Source of the DNA: an uncultured Pelagibacteraceae bacterium
GTDB taxonomy: Bacteria > Pseudomonadota > Alphaproteobacteria > Pelagibacterales > Pelagibacteraceae
DNA: 37,551 bases
NCBI GenBank assembly: GCA_902539235.1
Contig: CACBIC010000008.1
Span: 1-37,551 of the forward strand
Direction: 5' to 3'
The notes below the pieces were generated by a model that was not told where the DNA came from, made no database searches, and was given only the letters and a program-made list of their open reading frames with translations. The position numbers and the translations under genes are program-made. The stretch's first letter is position 1. Every line of letters begins with the position of its first letter. This document shows positions 1 to 8,389 of the stretch, piece after piece.

Positions 1-1
1 G

Positions 2-1969
2 ATCCCTGATCATTGGGGAACAGCTGTAAATGTCCAAGCTATGGTTTTTGGAAACATGGGTATCAATTGTTCAACAGGTGTTGCCTTTACAAGAAATCCT
101 TCGACAGGAGAAAATTCTTTCTTTGGAGAATTTTTAATTAATGCACAAGGTGAAGATGTTGTTGCAGGTACTAGAACTCCTCAATACATCACAACAAAAG
201 CAAAAAAAGACTCAGGATCTAAAGACCCTTCAATGGAAGAAGCTATGCCTAAAGTTTATAAAGAACTTGCAAAAGTATTTCTTAAGTTAGAAAGGCATTA
301 TAAAGATATGCAAGACATCGAGTTTACAGTTGAAAATAATAAACTTTGGATGTTGCAAACAAGATCTGGAAAAAGAACAGCCAAAGCTGCAATTAAAATT
401 GCAGTGGATATGGTTAAAGAGAAATTAATTTCAAAAAAAGAAGCAATCAAAAGAATTGATCCAAATACTTTAGATACATTACTACATCCTACTCTAGACG
501 AAAAAGTTGAGAAAGAGGTAATTGCTTCAGGGTTGCCGGCATCTCCAGGAGCTGCAAGTGGTAAAGTTGTTTTCACTGCTGATGAAGCAGAGAAATTAAA
601 CGGGATGATGCAAGATACAATATTAGTGAGGTTAGAAACTTCACCAGAAGATATACATGGAATGCATGCAGCTAAAGGAATTCTTACTGCAAGAGGTGGC
701 ATGACTAGTCATGCTGCGGTTGTTGCAAGAGGAATGGGAAGGCCGTGTGTTTCTGGTTCAAGTGAAATTACAATCGATTATGAGTTAAAACAATTTAAAG
801 CTGGCGATGTGATTATTAAAGAGGGAGATATTGTTACTATAGATGGTGGAAGTGGAAAAGTAATGAAAGGACTAGTTCCTACTGTTCAACCGGAAATATC
901 TGGATATTTTTCCACTATAATGAAATGGGCTGATGAGTTTAGGAAATTAAAAGTAAGAACAAATGCTGAAACAGAGGCAGACAGCAAAACAGCTAGAGAG
1001 TTCGGCGCAGAAGGAATCGGCTTATGTAGAACAGAACATATGTTTTTTGATGAAGAAAGAATTTTATCTGTTAGACAAATGATTTTGTCTAAATCAAAAG
1101 AGGATAGAAATAGCGCGCTAGATAAACTTCTCCCTCATCAAAAAGAAGACTTTAAAAAAATATTTAAAATCATGTCAGGTTTACCCGTTACAGTAAGATT
1201 ATTAGATCCACCACTTCATGAGTTTCTACCAAAAGCTGACAAAGACATAGAGGAAGTAGCAAGATCCTTAAATTTATCAGCTAAAGAAGTTAAAGATAGA
1301 ATAGCAGAACTTCATGAGGAAAATCCTATGCTTGGTCATAGAGGATGTAGACTAGGTATTTCCTTCCCAGAGATTTACGAGATGCAATGTAGAGCAATAT
1401 TTGAAGCAATAGTTGAATTAAAAAAACAAAAAGTAAAAGCAGCTTTTGTAGAAATAATGATACCGTTGATTTCAACTGATTCTGAATTAAAAATTTTAAG
1501 AGCTTTAGTTAATAAAATTGCTAAAGAAATAGAAAAAGAAAATAAATTAAAACTTGAGTATATGGTTGGTACCATGATTGAATTGCCGCGTGCTGCTTTA
1601 CAAGCAAAGTCTATCTCAAAACATGCTGACTTCTTCAGTTTTGGAACAAATGATTTAACACAAACAACCTTTGGGATAAGTCGAGATGACTCAGGAAAAT
1701 TTTTAAATGATTATATTGATAATAAAATTTTTGATGTAGATCCATTTGTAAGTATTGATCAAAATGGAGTAGGTGAGCTTGTGGAAATAGCTTCATCAAG
1801 AGGCAGAAAAACAAATAAGAATATCAAGTTAGGTATTTGCGGCGAACATGGCGGAGATCCAAAGAGTATTGAATTTTGTTCTAGAACAGGACTAAACTAT
1901 GTTTCCTGTTCTCCATTTAGAGTTCCTGTTGCAAGACTTGCAGCTGCACAAGCAGAACTATCTAAATAA
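2..1969 (+). CDS. ppdK: pyruvate, phosphate dikinase, 3' part (5' end outside window)
   Basis: Interconverts pyruvate + ATP + Pi and PEP + AMP + PPi in the cytoplasm, linking glycolysis and gluconeogenesis. The frame is open from base 2, so about 655 C-terminal codons are present and the N-terminal nucleotide-binding part is cut off by the window edge. Visible are the end of the ATP-binding half (WGTAVNVQAMVFGN), the central swivelling phosphohistidine domain with GGMTSHAAVVARGMGRPC around the catalytic His, and the C-terminal PEP/pyruvate TIM barrel with GLCRTEHMFF, GTNDLTQTTFG and the proton-donor Cys motif GICGEHGG. The first ATG at 41 is internal, not the start. The 3' end overlaps the nadC stop by 12 bases in convergent orientation, with no terminator between. 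Identification is secure. Confidence 0.97.
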   Translation: MPDHWGTAVNVQAMVFGNMGINCSTGVAFTRNPSTGENSFFGEFLINAQGEDVVAGTRTPQYITTKAKKDSGSKDPSMEEAMPKVYKELAKVFLKLERHYKDMQDIEFTVENNKLWMLQTRSGKRTAKAAIKIAVDMVKEKLISKKEAIKRIDPNTLDTLLHPTLDEKVEKEVIASGLPASPGAASGKVVFTADEAEKLNGMMQDTILVRLETSPEDIHGMHAAKGILTARGGMTSHAAVVARGMGRPCVSGSSEITIDYELKQFKAGDVIIKEGDIVTIDGGSGKVMKGLVPTVQPEISGYFSTIMKWADEFRKLKVRTNAETEADSKTAREFGAEGIGLCRTEHMFFDEERILSVRQMILSKSKEDRNSALDKLLPHQKEDFKKIFKIMSGLPVTVRLLDPPLHEFLPKADKDIEEVARSLNLSAKEVKDRIAELHEENPMLGHRGCRLGISFPEIYEMQCRAIFEAIVELKKQKVKAAFVEIMIPLISTDSELKILRALVNKIAKEIEKENKLKLEYMVGTMIELPRAALQAKSISKHADFFSFGTNDLTQTTFGISRDDSGKFLNDYIDNKIFDVDPFVSIDQNGVGELVEIASSRGRKTNKNIKLGICGEHGGDPKSIEFCSRTGLNYVSCSPFRVPVARLAAAQAELSK

Positions 1970-2803
1970 TAAAGTAGTATCAAATGATCTGGTGCTATGA
2001 GTAATTGCACCAACTGAAATTCTATTTACACCCGTTTTAGATATTTGTTTAATATTACTTAAAGTAGCATTTCCAGAATACTCTGTTTCATATTTATTTT
2101 TACAAAGTTTTAAACAATATTTTAATTGTAAAGATTTCATATTATCAAAAAGTATTCTTTTAAATTTTAAGCCTAAAATTTGCTTAAGCTGATTTACATT
2201 TTCAACTTCAACTGTGACAATTTTTTTTGTTTTTATAGCTTTCTTAACTAATTCCCTAAGACTATTAGATGCACTTATATGATTGTCTTTAATTAGAATT
2301 TCATCGCTTAAATTATATCTATGATTATAGCCACCACCTTTTTTGACAGCATATTTTTCAAGTGTTCTCAAATTAGGTGTAGTTTTTCTTGTACAACAGA
2401 TCTTAGTTTTTTTACTAATTTTTTTTACAAATTGATTAGTGATTGTTGCGATACCTGAGGCATGATTAAGAAAGTTTAAAGCAGTTCTCTCAGCTATCAA
2501 GATCGTTTTTGTTTTAGCTTTTATATCAGCAATTACTTTATTTTTTTTAATTTTTTTTCCATCAGAGATTTTCTTTGTAAAAATGGTTTCTCTTCCAATT
2601 AATTTAAAAGCTGTTTTACAAAACTCTAAACCAGCTATTACACCATCTTGTTTAGCTATTATTCTGGCTTTAATAATTTTATTTTTTTCACTTAAGATGT
2701 TTGTAGTGATATCACCTTTAGGCTTCAGGTCTTCCTCTAGAGCCTTTCTTACAACTGATTTTATATAAAATTGATTTAATACTTGCACTGATTTAACGAC
2801 CAA
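1958..2803 (-). CDS. nadC: nicotinate-nucleotide pyrophosphorylase (quinolinate phosphoribosyltransferase)
   Basis: Converts quinolinate and PRPP to nicotinate mononucleotide, the step after NadA in de novo NAD synthesis. The 281-residue length is normal. Family motifs are clear: ALEEDLKPKGDITT near the N-terminus, CTRKTTPNLRTLEKYAVKKGG in the middle, and EILIKDNHI. The start is uncertain. The longest frame begins with TTG at 2803, overlapping the end of nadA by 11 bases. A GTG at 2788 lies 4 bases beyond the nadA stop and would give a 276-residue protein beginning just before VLNQFYIKS. Neither has a clear Shine-Dalgarno sequence. Cotranscription with nadA is implied by the spacing. No nadB gene is in the window, so the source of iminoaspartate is not shown here. 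Confidence 0.95.
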   Translation of the reverse strand: MVVKSVQVLNQFYIKSVVRKALEEDLKPKGDITTNILSEKNKIIKARIIAKQDGVIAGLEFCKTAFKLIGRETIFTKKISDGKKIKKNKVIADIKAKTKTILIAERTALNFLNHASGIATITNQFVKKISKKTKICCTRKTTPNLRTLEKYAVKKGGGYNHRYNLSDEILIKDNHISASNSLRELVKKAIKTKKIVTVEVENVNQLKQILGLKFKRILFDNMKSLQLKYCLKLCKNKYETEYSGNATLSNIKQISKTGVNRISVGAITHSTRSFDTTLLFR

Positions 2804-3782
2804 TCTCGGTCATTCTGATTACAGACTTTCTTGCGGCCTCTATAGTTTTACTATCTAAAATAATTTCATTAGTTTCATTTTCTAAACAATCTAATATTTT
2901 TTTTAAATTAATTTTTTTCATATAAGGACATAAATTGCATGGCTTGATAAAAGATACGTTCGGATTATCAGCTTCTACGTTGTCACTCATTGAACATTCT
3001 GTAACTAACATAACTTTTTTTGGTTGTTTATTTTTTACATAATCAATCATTCCAGATGTTGATCCTGCAAAATCAGAGGCAGCAATTACATCTGGCGGAC
3101 ATTCAGGATGAGCAATAATTTTAATTCCAGGATTTTCTGCTTTAATTTCTTCTATTTCTTTTCCTGTAAATTGTTCATGCACTATACAAGTTCCTTTCCA
3201 AGAAATTATTTTGACCTTGGTATTTTTTGCTACATAGTCTGCTAAATATTGGTCAGGAAGAAAAATTACTTTATCTACATTTAAAGACTCAACTACTTTT
3301 ACTGCGTTAGCTGAAGTACAACAAACATCAGTTTCTGCTTTTACGTCTGCAGAAGTATTTACATAAGAGACAACAGGAACGCCGGGAAACTTTTGTTTTA
3401 GTAATTTTACATCTTCACCTGTAATAGAATTAGATAAAGAACAGCCCGCTTGCATGTCAGGAAGGAACACTTTTTTTTCTGGACACATTAATTTTGCTGT
3501 TTCTGCCATAAAGTGTACCCCACACATAACAATTTTATCAGCTTTTGTTTTAGACGCCTCAACTGCTAACGCTAATGAGTCAGCAGATATATCCGCTACA
3601 CCATGGTAAATTTCTGGAGTTTGATAGTTATGAGCAAGTATAATTGCATTCTTCTCTTTTTTAATTTTATTAATTCTCTCTATTAATGGAGCATGAATTT
3701 TCCATTCAGCTTCAGGAATGAATTTTGAGATTTTCTTATAAATCTCTTGCGTAGGGCTCAAATTTTGTTGTTGTACAGACAT
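2793..3782 (-). CDS. nadA: quinolinate synthase
   Basis: [4Fe-4S] enzyme condensing iminoaspartate with dihydroxyacetone phosphate to quinolinate. It has 329 residues and starts with ATG. Three-fold repeated NadA architecture is recognisable. Likely cluster-ligand cysteines are C87 (MCGVHFMAETAK), C228 (HPECPPDV) and one of C282/C285 (KPCNLCPYMKK). Other family motifs are HNYQTPEI and AGSTSGMI. It is the first gene of a nadA-nadC unit running away from tRNA-Leu, with which it shares a 61-base divergent region. The [4Fe-4S] requirement makes it oxygen-sensitive in known homologues, and the YgfZ-like repair protein encoded nearby acts on Fe-S enzymes, though the link is only positional. Confidence 0.97.
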   Translation of the reverse strand: MSVQQQNLSPTQEIYKKISKFIPEAEWKIHAPLIERINKIKKEKNAIILAHNYQTPEIYHGVADISADSLALAVEASKTKADKIVMCGVHFMAETAKLMCPEKKVFLPDMQAGCSLSNSITGEDVKLLKQKFPGVPVVSYVNTSADVKAETDVCCTSANAVKVVESLNVDKVIFLPDQYLADYVAKNTKVKIISWKGTCIVHEQFTGKEIEEIKAENPGIKIIAHPECPPDVIAASDFAGSTSGMIDYVKNKQPKKVMLVTECSMSDNVEADNPNVSFIKPCNLCPYMKKINLKKILDCLENETNEIILDSKTIEAARKSVIRMTEIGR

Positions 3783-3791
3783 ACTAATTCC

Positions 3792-3820
3792 AATTTACCA
3801 ACTTGAGATTAAATTGTCAT
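3792..3820 (-). promoter_or_regulatory. possible nadA promoter
   Basis: Reading the minus strand, ATGACA (3820-3815) is followed after 17 bases by TAAATT (3797-3792), a plausible -35/-10 pair. Transcription would begin near 3785, only a few bases before the nadA ATG, implying an almost leaderless mRNA. It overlaps the proposed tRNA promoter on the other strand. AT-rich DNA makes chance matches common, so this is tentative. Confidence 0.3.
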
Positions 3821-3831
3821 TCATTTATTGT
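3803..3831 (+). promoter_or_regulatory. probable promoter of tRNA-Leu
   Basis: TTGAGA at 3803-3808, a 17-base spacer and TATTGT at 3826-3831 form a sigma70-like promoter. The predicted start is near 3838, about 6 bases before the mature tRNA 5' end at 3844. The distance and spacing fit a stand-alone tRNA transcript. Confidence 0.45.
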
Positions 3832-3843
3832 CGCATTATTATT

Positions 3844-3927
3844 GCGGTCGTGCTGAAATTGGTAGACAGGCACGCTTGAGGGGCGTGTGGGTTTCCCGTG
3901 AGAGTTCGAGTCTCTCCGACCGCACCA
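3844..3927 (+). tRNA. tRNA-Leu (anticodon GAG)
   Basis: The acceptor stem pairs GCGGTCG (3844-3850) with CGACCGC (3917-3923), followed by discriminator A3924 and an encoded CCA (3925-3927). The D arm contains the conserved GGTAGAC. The anticodon stem CACGC/GCGTG encloses the loop TTGAGGG, giving anticodon GAG at 3878-3880, which reads CUC/CUU leucine codons. A long variable arm follows, as expected for a class II tRNA, then the T arm with GTTCGAG. All features fit a functional leucine tRNA. Confidence 0.97.
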
Positions 3928-3938
3928 AAAATGACTTT

Positions 3939-4058
3939 ATGATTGAATATATAAGAAAACACAAAAGAATTATATTTATATTTTTAGTAATAGCTTTTAT
4001 TGAATTGAGTGGATATGGGATACTAGCGTCGTTATCTAGGTTACTTAACGCGTTCTAA
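3939..4058 (+). CDS. possible small membrane protein (39 aa)
   Basis: A short frame starting at ATG 3939, 12 bases after the tRNA CCA end. It encodes a basic N-terminus (MIEYIRKHKR) followed by one hydrophobic stretch (IIFIFLVIAFIELSGYG), which would give a single-span, N-in membrane peptide. It lies directly behind tRNA-Leu and could be translated only from tRNA read-through transcript. Its end overlaps the 3' end of the ygfZ-like gene by 18 bases. There is no clear ribosome-binding site. I do not recognise a family. It may be a chance frame, although the amphipathic organisation is better than random. Confidence 0.25.
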   Translation: MIEYIRKHKRIIFIFLVIAFIELSGYGILASLSRLLNAF

Positions 4059-4925
4059 TATTTTACACTCTTTATTATTTGCTAATAATTTTTTATCTAT
4101 AAAATCCTCAAGATTAGGCTCGGTAACTTTAATTAATCCGAAGGCGTAAGGCTGATCAATTAGTATTTTTCCAATTTTAATATTATTAAAAGTAATTTCA
4201 TCACCGATATTTAATCTTTCAATTGATGATATGGGTAATAATCTTTTTCTAAGTTTGTTTTTTAATTTCATCCTTGCAGTGTTTTCTTGTCCTATAAAAC
4301 ATCCTTTTTTAAAATCTATGGCTTGAAGCGTCTCAAAGTTTGCTTCTAAACCAAACAATTGATCTTTTAAATTGATTAATCCTTTTTCAGGTATTCCTAA
4401 TTTATGTGCAAGAGAATAATACTCTTTATTATCTACAATATTAAGACTTAACTTTTTAATTGTTAAGTAAAGTTTTTCAAGATTTGAAATTATTCTTGCT
4501 CCTAATTCTTTATTTCTTGGATCTAAAAAAATAGGTGTGTCCCTAAACGTAATAGTATTTTCATTTGATTTTAATTCTTCTTGTAATTCTTTGAATTTTG
4601 TTTCATTTATTACTCCAATAACGAATTCAGAAGAAAAGTCCTTTATTTCAACTTTTGATCTTAGTTTGTACTTTGATAAATCTTTAATTAGCTCCCCAGT
4701 GGAGTTCTCGCTACAGTCTAATAAATATCCTTTATTACTCTGAATTATAAAAAATTCATTTAAATATTTCCCTTGAGGAGTTAACAAGGCAGCAAAAACT
4801 GAATTTCTATAAGAAACCTTATTTATATCATTCGTAATTATATTTTGAAGAAAGTCTTTAGCATCTTCTCCACTTACTAAGATTACACCTCTTTTTTCTA
4901 AAATTACAACTTGATCTTTTTTCAT
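4041..4925 (-). CDS. ygfZ: YgfZ/GcvT-like folate-binding Fe-S cluster repair protein
   Basis: Tetrahydrofolate-binding protein of the GcvT fold that in known bacteria (YgfZ) and mitochondria (IBA57) supports maturation or repair of a subset of [4Fe-4S] enzymes. It is 294 residues long. The signature KGCFIGQE (207-214, with the conserved Cys209) is followed by basic residues as in the family. The N-terminal GcvT-like part is seen in GEDAKDFLQNIITNDINKV and LTPQGKYLNEFFI. The ATG start at 4925 lies 36 bases from the divergent dihydroorotase gene. Family assignment is firm and the cellular role is by homology. Confidence 0.9.
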   Translation of the reverse strand: MKKDQVVILEKRGVILVSGEDAKDFLQNIITNDINKVSYRNSVFAALLTPQGKYLNEFFIIQSNKGYLLDCSENSTGELIKDLSKYKLRSKVEIKDFSSEFVIGVINETKFKELQEELKSNENTITFRDTPIFLDPRNKELGARIISNLEKLYLTIKKLSLNIVDNKEYYSLAHKLGIPEKGLINLKDQLFGLEANFETLQAIDFKKGCFIGQENTARMKLKNKLRKRLLPISSIERLNIGDEITFNNIKIGKILIDQPYAFGLIKVTEPNLEDFIDKKLLANNKECKILERVK

Positions 4926-4961
4926 AATTGTTACTTATACATTATATTATATATAAAAAAC

Positions 4962-6275
4962 ATGTCTGAAAATTATAGTCTTATTATTAAAAATGGTTCT
5001 TGTTATATCGATGGGAAATTAATTAAATCTGATATCGGTTTACATGAAAATAAGATTAAAAAAATAGGAAATGTAGAGGAAAATAATTCTAAAGTTTACG
5101 ACGCAACTGGCAAAGTAGTTTTGCCTGGGATCATTGACACCCAAGTACATTTTAGAGAACCTGGATCTACCGATGCAGAAGATTTAGAAAGTGGAAGTAG
5201 AGCTGCAGTTCTTGGCGGCGTAACTTCTTTGTTTGAAATGCCAAATACTAATCCTCCAACAGCAAATTTAGTAGAGTTTGAAAAAAAATTAAAAGCCGCA
5301 AAAAATAGAATGCATAGCAATTATGCATTTTATTTTGGAGCAACTCCGCAAAATACTGAACAACTTGCACAACTTAAAAACGTTGAAGGTTGTTGTGGAG
5401 TTAAACTTTTTGCAGGATCTTCGACAGGCAACCTGTTAGTAGACAAAGAGGCGGATATCGAAAAAGTGATTTCTAGTAGTGACAGGATAGTTTCAATTCA
5501 TTCTGAAGATGAAGATATTATTAAACTTAGAAAAAAATTTATTAGACAAGGAGATGTTCACTCCCATCCTGAATGGAGAAATGTAGAATGCGCAATGTCC
5601 TCAACTCGTAGGGTTGTAAAAATTGCAGAGAGATATAATAAAAAAATTCATGTCTTACATGTCACTACCAAAGAAGAGGTAGATTTTTTAGCTATGCATA
5701 AAAAAAATGTTACCTTTGAAACTACTCCTCAACATTTAACTTTGTATGCCCCAGATTGTTACGATAAATTAGGCACTTACGCTCAAATGAACCCGCCCTT
5801 AAGATCAAAAGATCATTACGATCGCTTGTGGGTCGCTATAAAAAATAATGTTGTAGATGTCCTTGGGTCAGATCATGCTCCGCATTTAAAAATAAATAAA
5901 GACAAAGAATACCCAAATACTCCGTCAGGAATGCCAGGTGTTCAAACAATTTTCCCAGTTATGATTGACCATGTTAACAATGGAAAACTAGAATTAAATC
6001 AACTTATAAATTTGATGTGTGAAAATCCGTGTAAAATCTTTGGAATTAAAAATAAAGGTTTTATAAAAGAAGGTTTTGACGCAGATTTGACGATAGTTGA
6101 TATGGATAAAGAAGTTACTATAAAGAATGAAATGATTGCTAGCAAGTGTGGATGGACGCCATTTCACAATTATAAAGTAAAAGGTTTCCCTGTAGGTACA
6201 ATTGTAAACGGTATTTTAGTAATGTCCGAGGGAAAAATATTAGTTGAGTCTAAAGGGCGACCTTTAAAGTTTTAG
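4962..6275 (+). CDS. pyrC: dihydroorotase family amidohydrolase
   Basis: Expected to close carbamoyl-aspartate to dihydroorotate in pyrimidine synthesis. ATG 4962 is preferred over an in-frame upstream ATG at 4911: the upstream extension would overlap the divergent ygfZ start and adds unrelated hydrophobic residues, while 4962 begins just before the standard LIIKNG. This gives 437 residues. Amidohydrolase features: metal motif DTQVHFREPG (Q61, H63, R65), carboxylated-Lys candidate K148 (GVKLFAGSSTGNL), H180 (HSEDE), H233 (HVLHVTT), and D304 in LGSDHAPH. The usual first metal His of HxH is Gln61. From memory, the same QVHFREPG form is common in an alphaproteobacterial dihydroorotase-annotated group. 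The 3' end overlaps prpE by 12 bases. The family is certain; the exact activity is a little less so. Confidence 0.88.
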   Translation: MSENYSLIIKNGSCYIDGKLIKSDIGLHENKIKKIGNVEENNSKVYDATGKVVLPGIIDTQVHFREPGSTDAEDLESGSRAAVLGGVTSLFEMPNTNPPTANLVEFEKKLKAAKNRMHSNYAFYFGATPQNTEQLAQLKNVEGCCGVKLFAGSSTGNLLVDKEADIEKVISSSDRIVSIHSEDEDIIKLRKKFIRQGDVHSHPEWRNVECAMSSTRRVVKIAERYNKKIHVLHVTTKEEVDFLAMHKKNVTFETTPQHLTLYAPDCYDKLGTYAQMNPPLRSKDHYDRLWVAIKNNVVDVLGSDHAPHLKINKDKEYPNTPSGMPGVQTIFPVMIDHVNNGKLELNQLINLMCENPCKIFGIKNKGFIKEGFDADLTIVDMDKEVTIKNEMIASKCGWTPFHNYKVKGFPVGTIVNGILVMSEGKILVESKGRPLKF

Positions 6276-8162
6276 AATATTATTATCTTTTAAGTCTTGT
6301 TTTATTTCATCTAAAATAGCAGGATCATCTATAGTTGCTGGCATTTTATAAGGTTCATTATCTGCAATTTTTCTGACAGTTCCTCTAAGCACTTTTCCTG
6401 ATCTAGTTTTAGGCAATCTCTTTACCACAATAGCTATTTTGAATGCCGCAACGGGACCAACTTTTTCTCTAACCATTTTTACGCATTCGCTAATAATATC
6501 TTTTTTATCTTTAGTTACTCCTGCTTTAAGCGCTAGCAATCCAATAGGTATTTGACCTTTAAGTTTATCAGCTATTCCAATCACTGCACACTCTGCAACA
6601 TTTGGATGTTCTGCTAAAACTTCCTCAATAGCTCCAGTAGATAATCTATGACCTGCAACATTAATTATGTCGTCTGTTCTAGACATGATCCAAACATAAC
6701 CATCTTCATCAATGTGTCCCGCATCGTAAGTTTGATAATACCCAGGGTAAGTAGTCATATAATTCTCTTTATATCTTTTATCCGCTCCCCAAAGAGTTGG
6801 AAAAGTTCCTGGTGGAAGAGGAAGCTTGACAACAATATCACCCATCTTTCCTGGACCTACTTCTTTACCCTCAGAATTTAAAACTTTTAAATCATAACCT
6901 GGTACCGGTTTAAAAGCTGATCCGTATTTTACAGGAAAATTTTCTATTCCTGTGCAACTTGATGTTATTGCCCAACTTGTTTCAGTTTGCCACCAATGAT
7001 CGATTACGGGTGAGTTAGAAAGTTTTTCAAACCATTTTATTGTATCAGGATCGGCTCTCTCACCAGCAAGAAATAGTTTATCAAACTTACTCAAATCATA
7101 TTTTTTAAAAAATTCTCCGTTAGGATCTTCTTTTTTTATAGCTCTAATTGCTGTTGGTGCAGTAAAAAGAGATTTTACTTTATGCTCTGAAATTACTCTC
7201 CAAAAAACTCCTGCATCAGGAGTTCCCACTGGTTTTCCCTCAAACAAGACTGTCGTACAACCATAAAATAATGGACCATATACTATATAGGAGTGTCCAA
7301 CTATCCAACCAATATCACTAGCAGACCACCATACGTCCTCTGGTTTGATATTATAAATGTTTTTCATAGTCCATTTTAATGCAACTATATGTCCTCCTAT
7401 ATCACGAACTATTCCTTTTGGAAGGCCCGTAGTTCCTGATGTGTAAAGAATATAGGCATAATCATTTGCATTCATTTTTTCACAATCTGCAGGTTTAACA
7501 TCTTTGTGAGCATCATCCCAGGTAATATCAATCGCAGGATTTAATTCTGCTTTATCTTTTTCTCTTTGAAAAATTATACACTTTTTAATTTTATGATTAG
7601 CTAGTTCTAATGCTTTATTAACTAAAGGTTTATAATGAACAGTTCGTCCAGGTTCATAGCCGCAAGAGGCAGTGACAAGTATTTTAGCTTTAGAGTCATC
7701 AATCCTGCTTGCTAGTTCGTTTGCCGCAAAGCCCCCAAATACAACTGAGTGGACTGCACCTATTCTCCCACAGGCAAGCATAGCTATTACTGCCTCTGGT
7801 ATCATAGGCATATAGATTATAACCCTATCTCCTTTGCTTACGCCTTGTTTTTTTAAAGCTCCAGCAAATAAAGCGACTTTTTCTTTCAACTTATTATAAG
7901 TTATATTCTTTTTTGCACTTGTTATGGGACTATCATAAATAATCGCAATCTTGTCACCTTTACCTTGGTCGACATGGAGATCTAAAGCATTATAACATGT
8001 ATTTGTTACCCCGTCTTCGAACCACTTGTAAAACGGAGGATTTTGGGAATTTAAAATTTTTGTAGGTTTTTTGTACCAGAATATATCATTAGAGACTTCT
8101 TTCCAAAAATCCTCACGATTTTTGATAGATTCTTGGTAAATTTCTTTATATTTTTGAGTCAA
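6264..8162 (-). CDS. prpE: propionyl-CoA synthetase (acyl-CoA synthetase, acetate/propionate-CoA ligase family)
   Basis: Activates propionate (or acetate) to the acyl-CoA via an acyl-adenylate. It has 632 residues. The ATP motif YTSGTTGLPKGIVRDIGGH and the segment LFTAPTAIRAIKKEDPNG are characteristic of PrpE rather than Acs. WWQTETSW and the catalytic-lysine motif KTRSGKVLRGTVRKIAD near the C-terminus complete the ANL-family set, and the ending PYKMPATIDDPA is also PrpE-like. The start is TTG at 8162, supported by GGGAG located 6 bases upstream; an ATG further upstream is in another frame. It is divergent from proteorhodopsin across 227 bases and convergent with the dihydroorotase gene. Substrate preference between acetate and propionate cannot be settled from sequence. 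Confidence 0.92.
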   Translation of the reverse strand: MTQKYKEIYQESIKNREDFWKEVSNDIFWYKKPTKILNSQNPPFYKWFEDGVTNTCYNALDLHVDQGKGDKIAIIYDSPITSAKKNITYNKLKEKVALFAGALKKQGVSKGDRVIIYMPMIPEAVIAMLACGRIGAVHSVVFGGFAANELASRIDDSKAKILVTASCGYEPGRTVHYKPLVNKALELANHKIKKCIIFQREKDKAELNPAIDITWDDAHKDVKPADCEKMNANDYAYILYTSGTTGLPKGIVRDIGGHIVALKWTMKNIYNIKPEDVWWSASDIGWIVGHSYIVYGPLFYGCTTVLFEGKPVGTPDAGVFWRVISEHKVKSLFTAPTAIRAIKKEDPNGEFFKKYDLSKFDKLFLAGERADPDTIKWFEKLSNSPVIDHWWQTETSWAITSSCTGIENFPVKYGSAFKPVPGYDLKVLNSEGKEVGPGKMGDIVVKLPLPPGTFPTLWGADKRYKENYMTTYPGYYQTYDAGHIDEDGYVWIMSRTDDIINVAGHRLSTGAIEEVLAEHPNVAECAVIGIADKLKGQIPIGLLALKAGVTKDKKDIISECVKMVREKVGPVAAFKIAIVVKRLPKTRSGKVLRGTVRKIADNEPYKMPATIDDPAILDEIKQDLKDNNILKL

Positions 8163-8251
8163 TTTTAACTCCCGGAATTTCTTTCATTTTTAAGAGTATT
8201 TCATAAATATCCCCAAAAAAAAATAGAAAATCCAATAAATATGCGGTTTTT

Positions 8252-8279
8252 TTGCAAAAAAAACACTTCACTGTAACTT
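8252..8279 (+). promoter_or_regulatory. possible proteorhodopsin promoter
   Basis: TTGCAA at 8252-8257, a 16-base spacer and TAACTT at 8274-8279 form a weak sigma70-like pair. The upstream part overlaps a 16-base perfect palindrome of T and A runs around GC (8247-8262), which may bend the DNA. A start near 8286 would leave a leader of about 100 bases before the proteorhodopsin ATG. The -10 match is poor, so another promoter in the 8163-8389 region is possible. Confidence 0.3.
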
Positions 8280-8340
8280 TGTTTTTTACTAAGGTCCCAC
8301 ATAATTATTCGGTGGTGAGTTTATTTATCACTCGTCCGAG

Positions 8341-8358
8341 TAGTTTATATATAAACTA
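8341..8358. repeat. 18-base perfect palindrome in the proteorhodopsin leader
   Basis: The sequence TAGTTTATATATAAACTA is an uninterrupted perfect palindrome ending 31 bases before the proteorhodopsin ATG. It sits directly after CTCGTCCGAG (8331-8340), a small inverted repeat. It could be a dimeric repressor or activator site, or an RNA hairpin in the leader. Confidence 0.6.
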
Positions 8359-8379
8359 AACGAAAACTAAACAAACGAG

Positions 8380-8384
8380 GGAGG
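8380..8384 (+). promoter_or_regulatory. strong Shine-Dalgarno of proteorhodopsin
   Basis: GGAGG, within GAGGGAGGT, stands 5 bases before ATG 8390. It is one of the few near-consensus ribosome-binding sites in the window, where most genes have none or a weak one, and implies high translation. Confidence 0.85.
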
Positions 8385-8389
8385 TTTTC

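Noticed and set aside
298..702. A 134-codon open frame antisense to ppdK
   Set aside because: It lies wholly inside a strongly conserved enzyme domain, has no recognisable motifs or ribosome site, and its composition is what the complement of ppdK codons gives.
4928..4957. TTGTTA ... TATAAA promoter giving a leaderless dihydroorotase mRNA
   Set aside because: The whole 36-base gap is A/T only apart from three C/G bases, so several equally good -10 matches exist and none can be chosen.
4911..4961. Upstream in-frame start for the dihydroorotase-family gene
   Set aside because: It would overlap the divergent ygfZ start and adds 17 hydrophobic residues not seen at the N-terminus of this cytoplasmic family.
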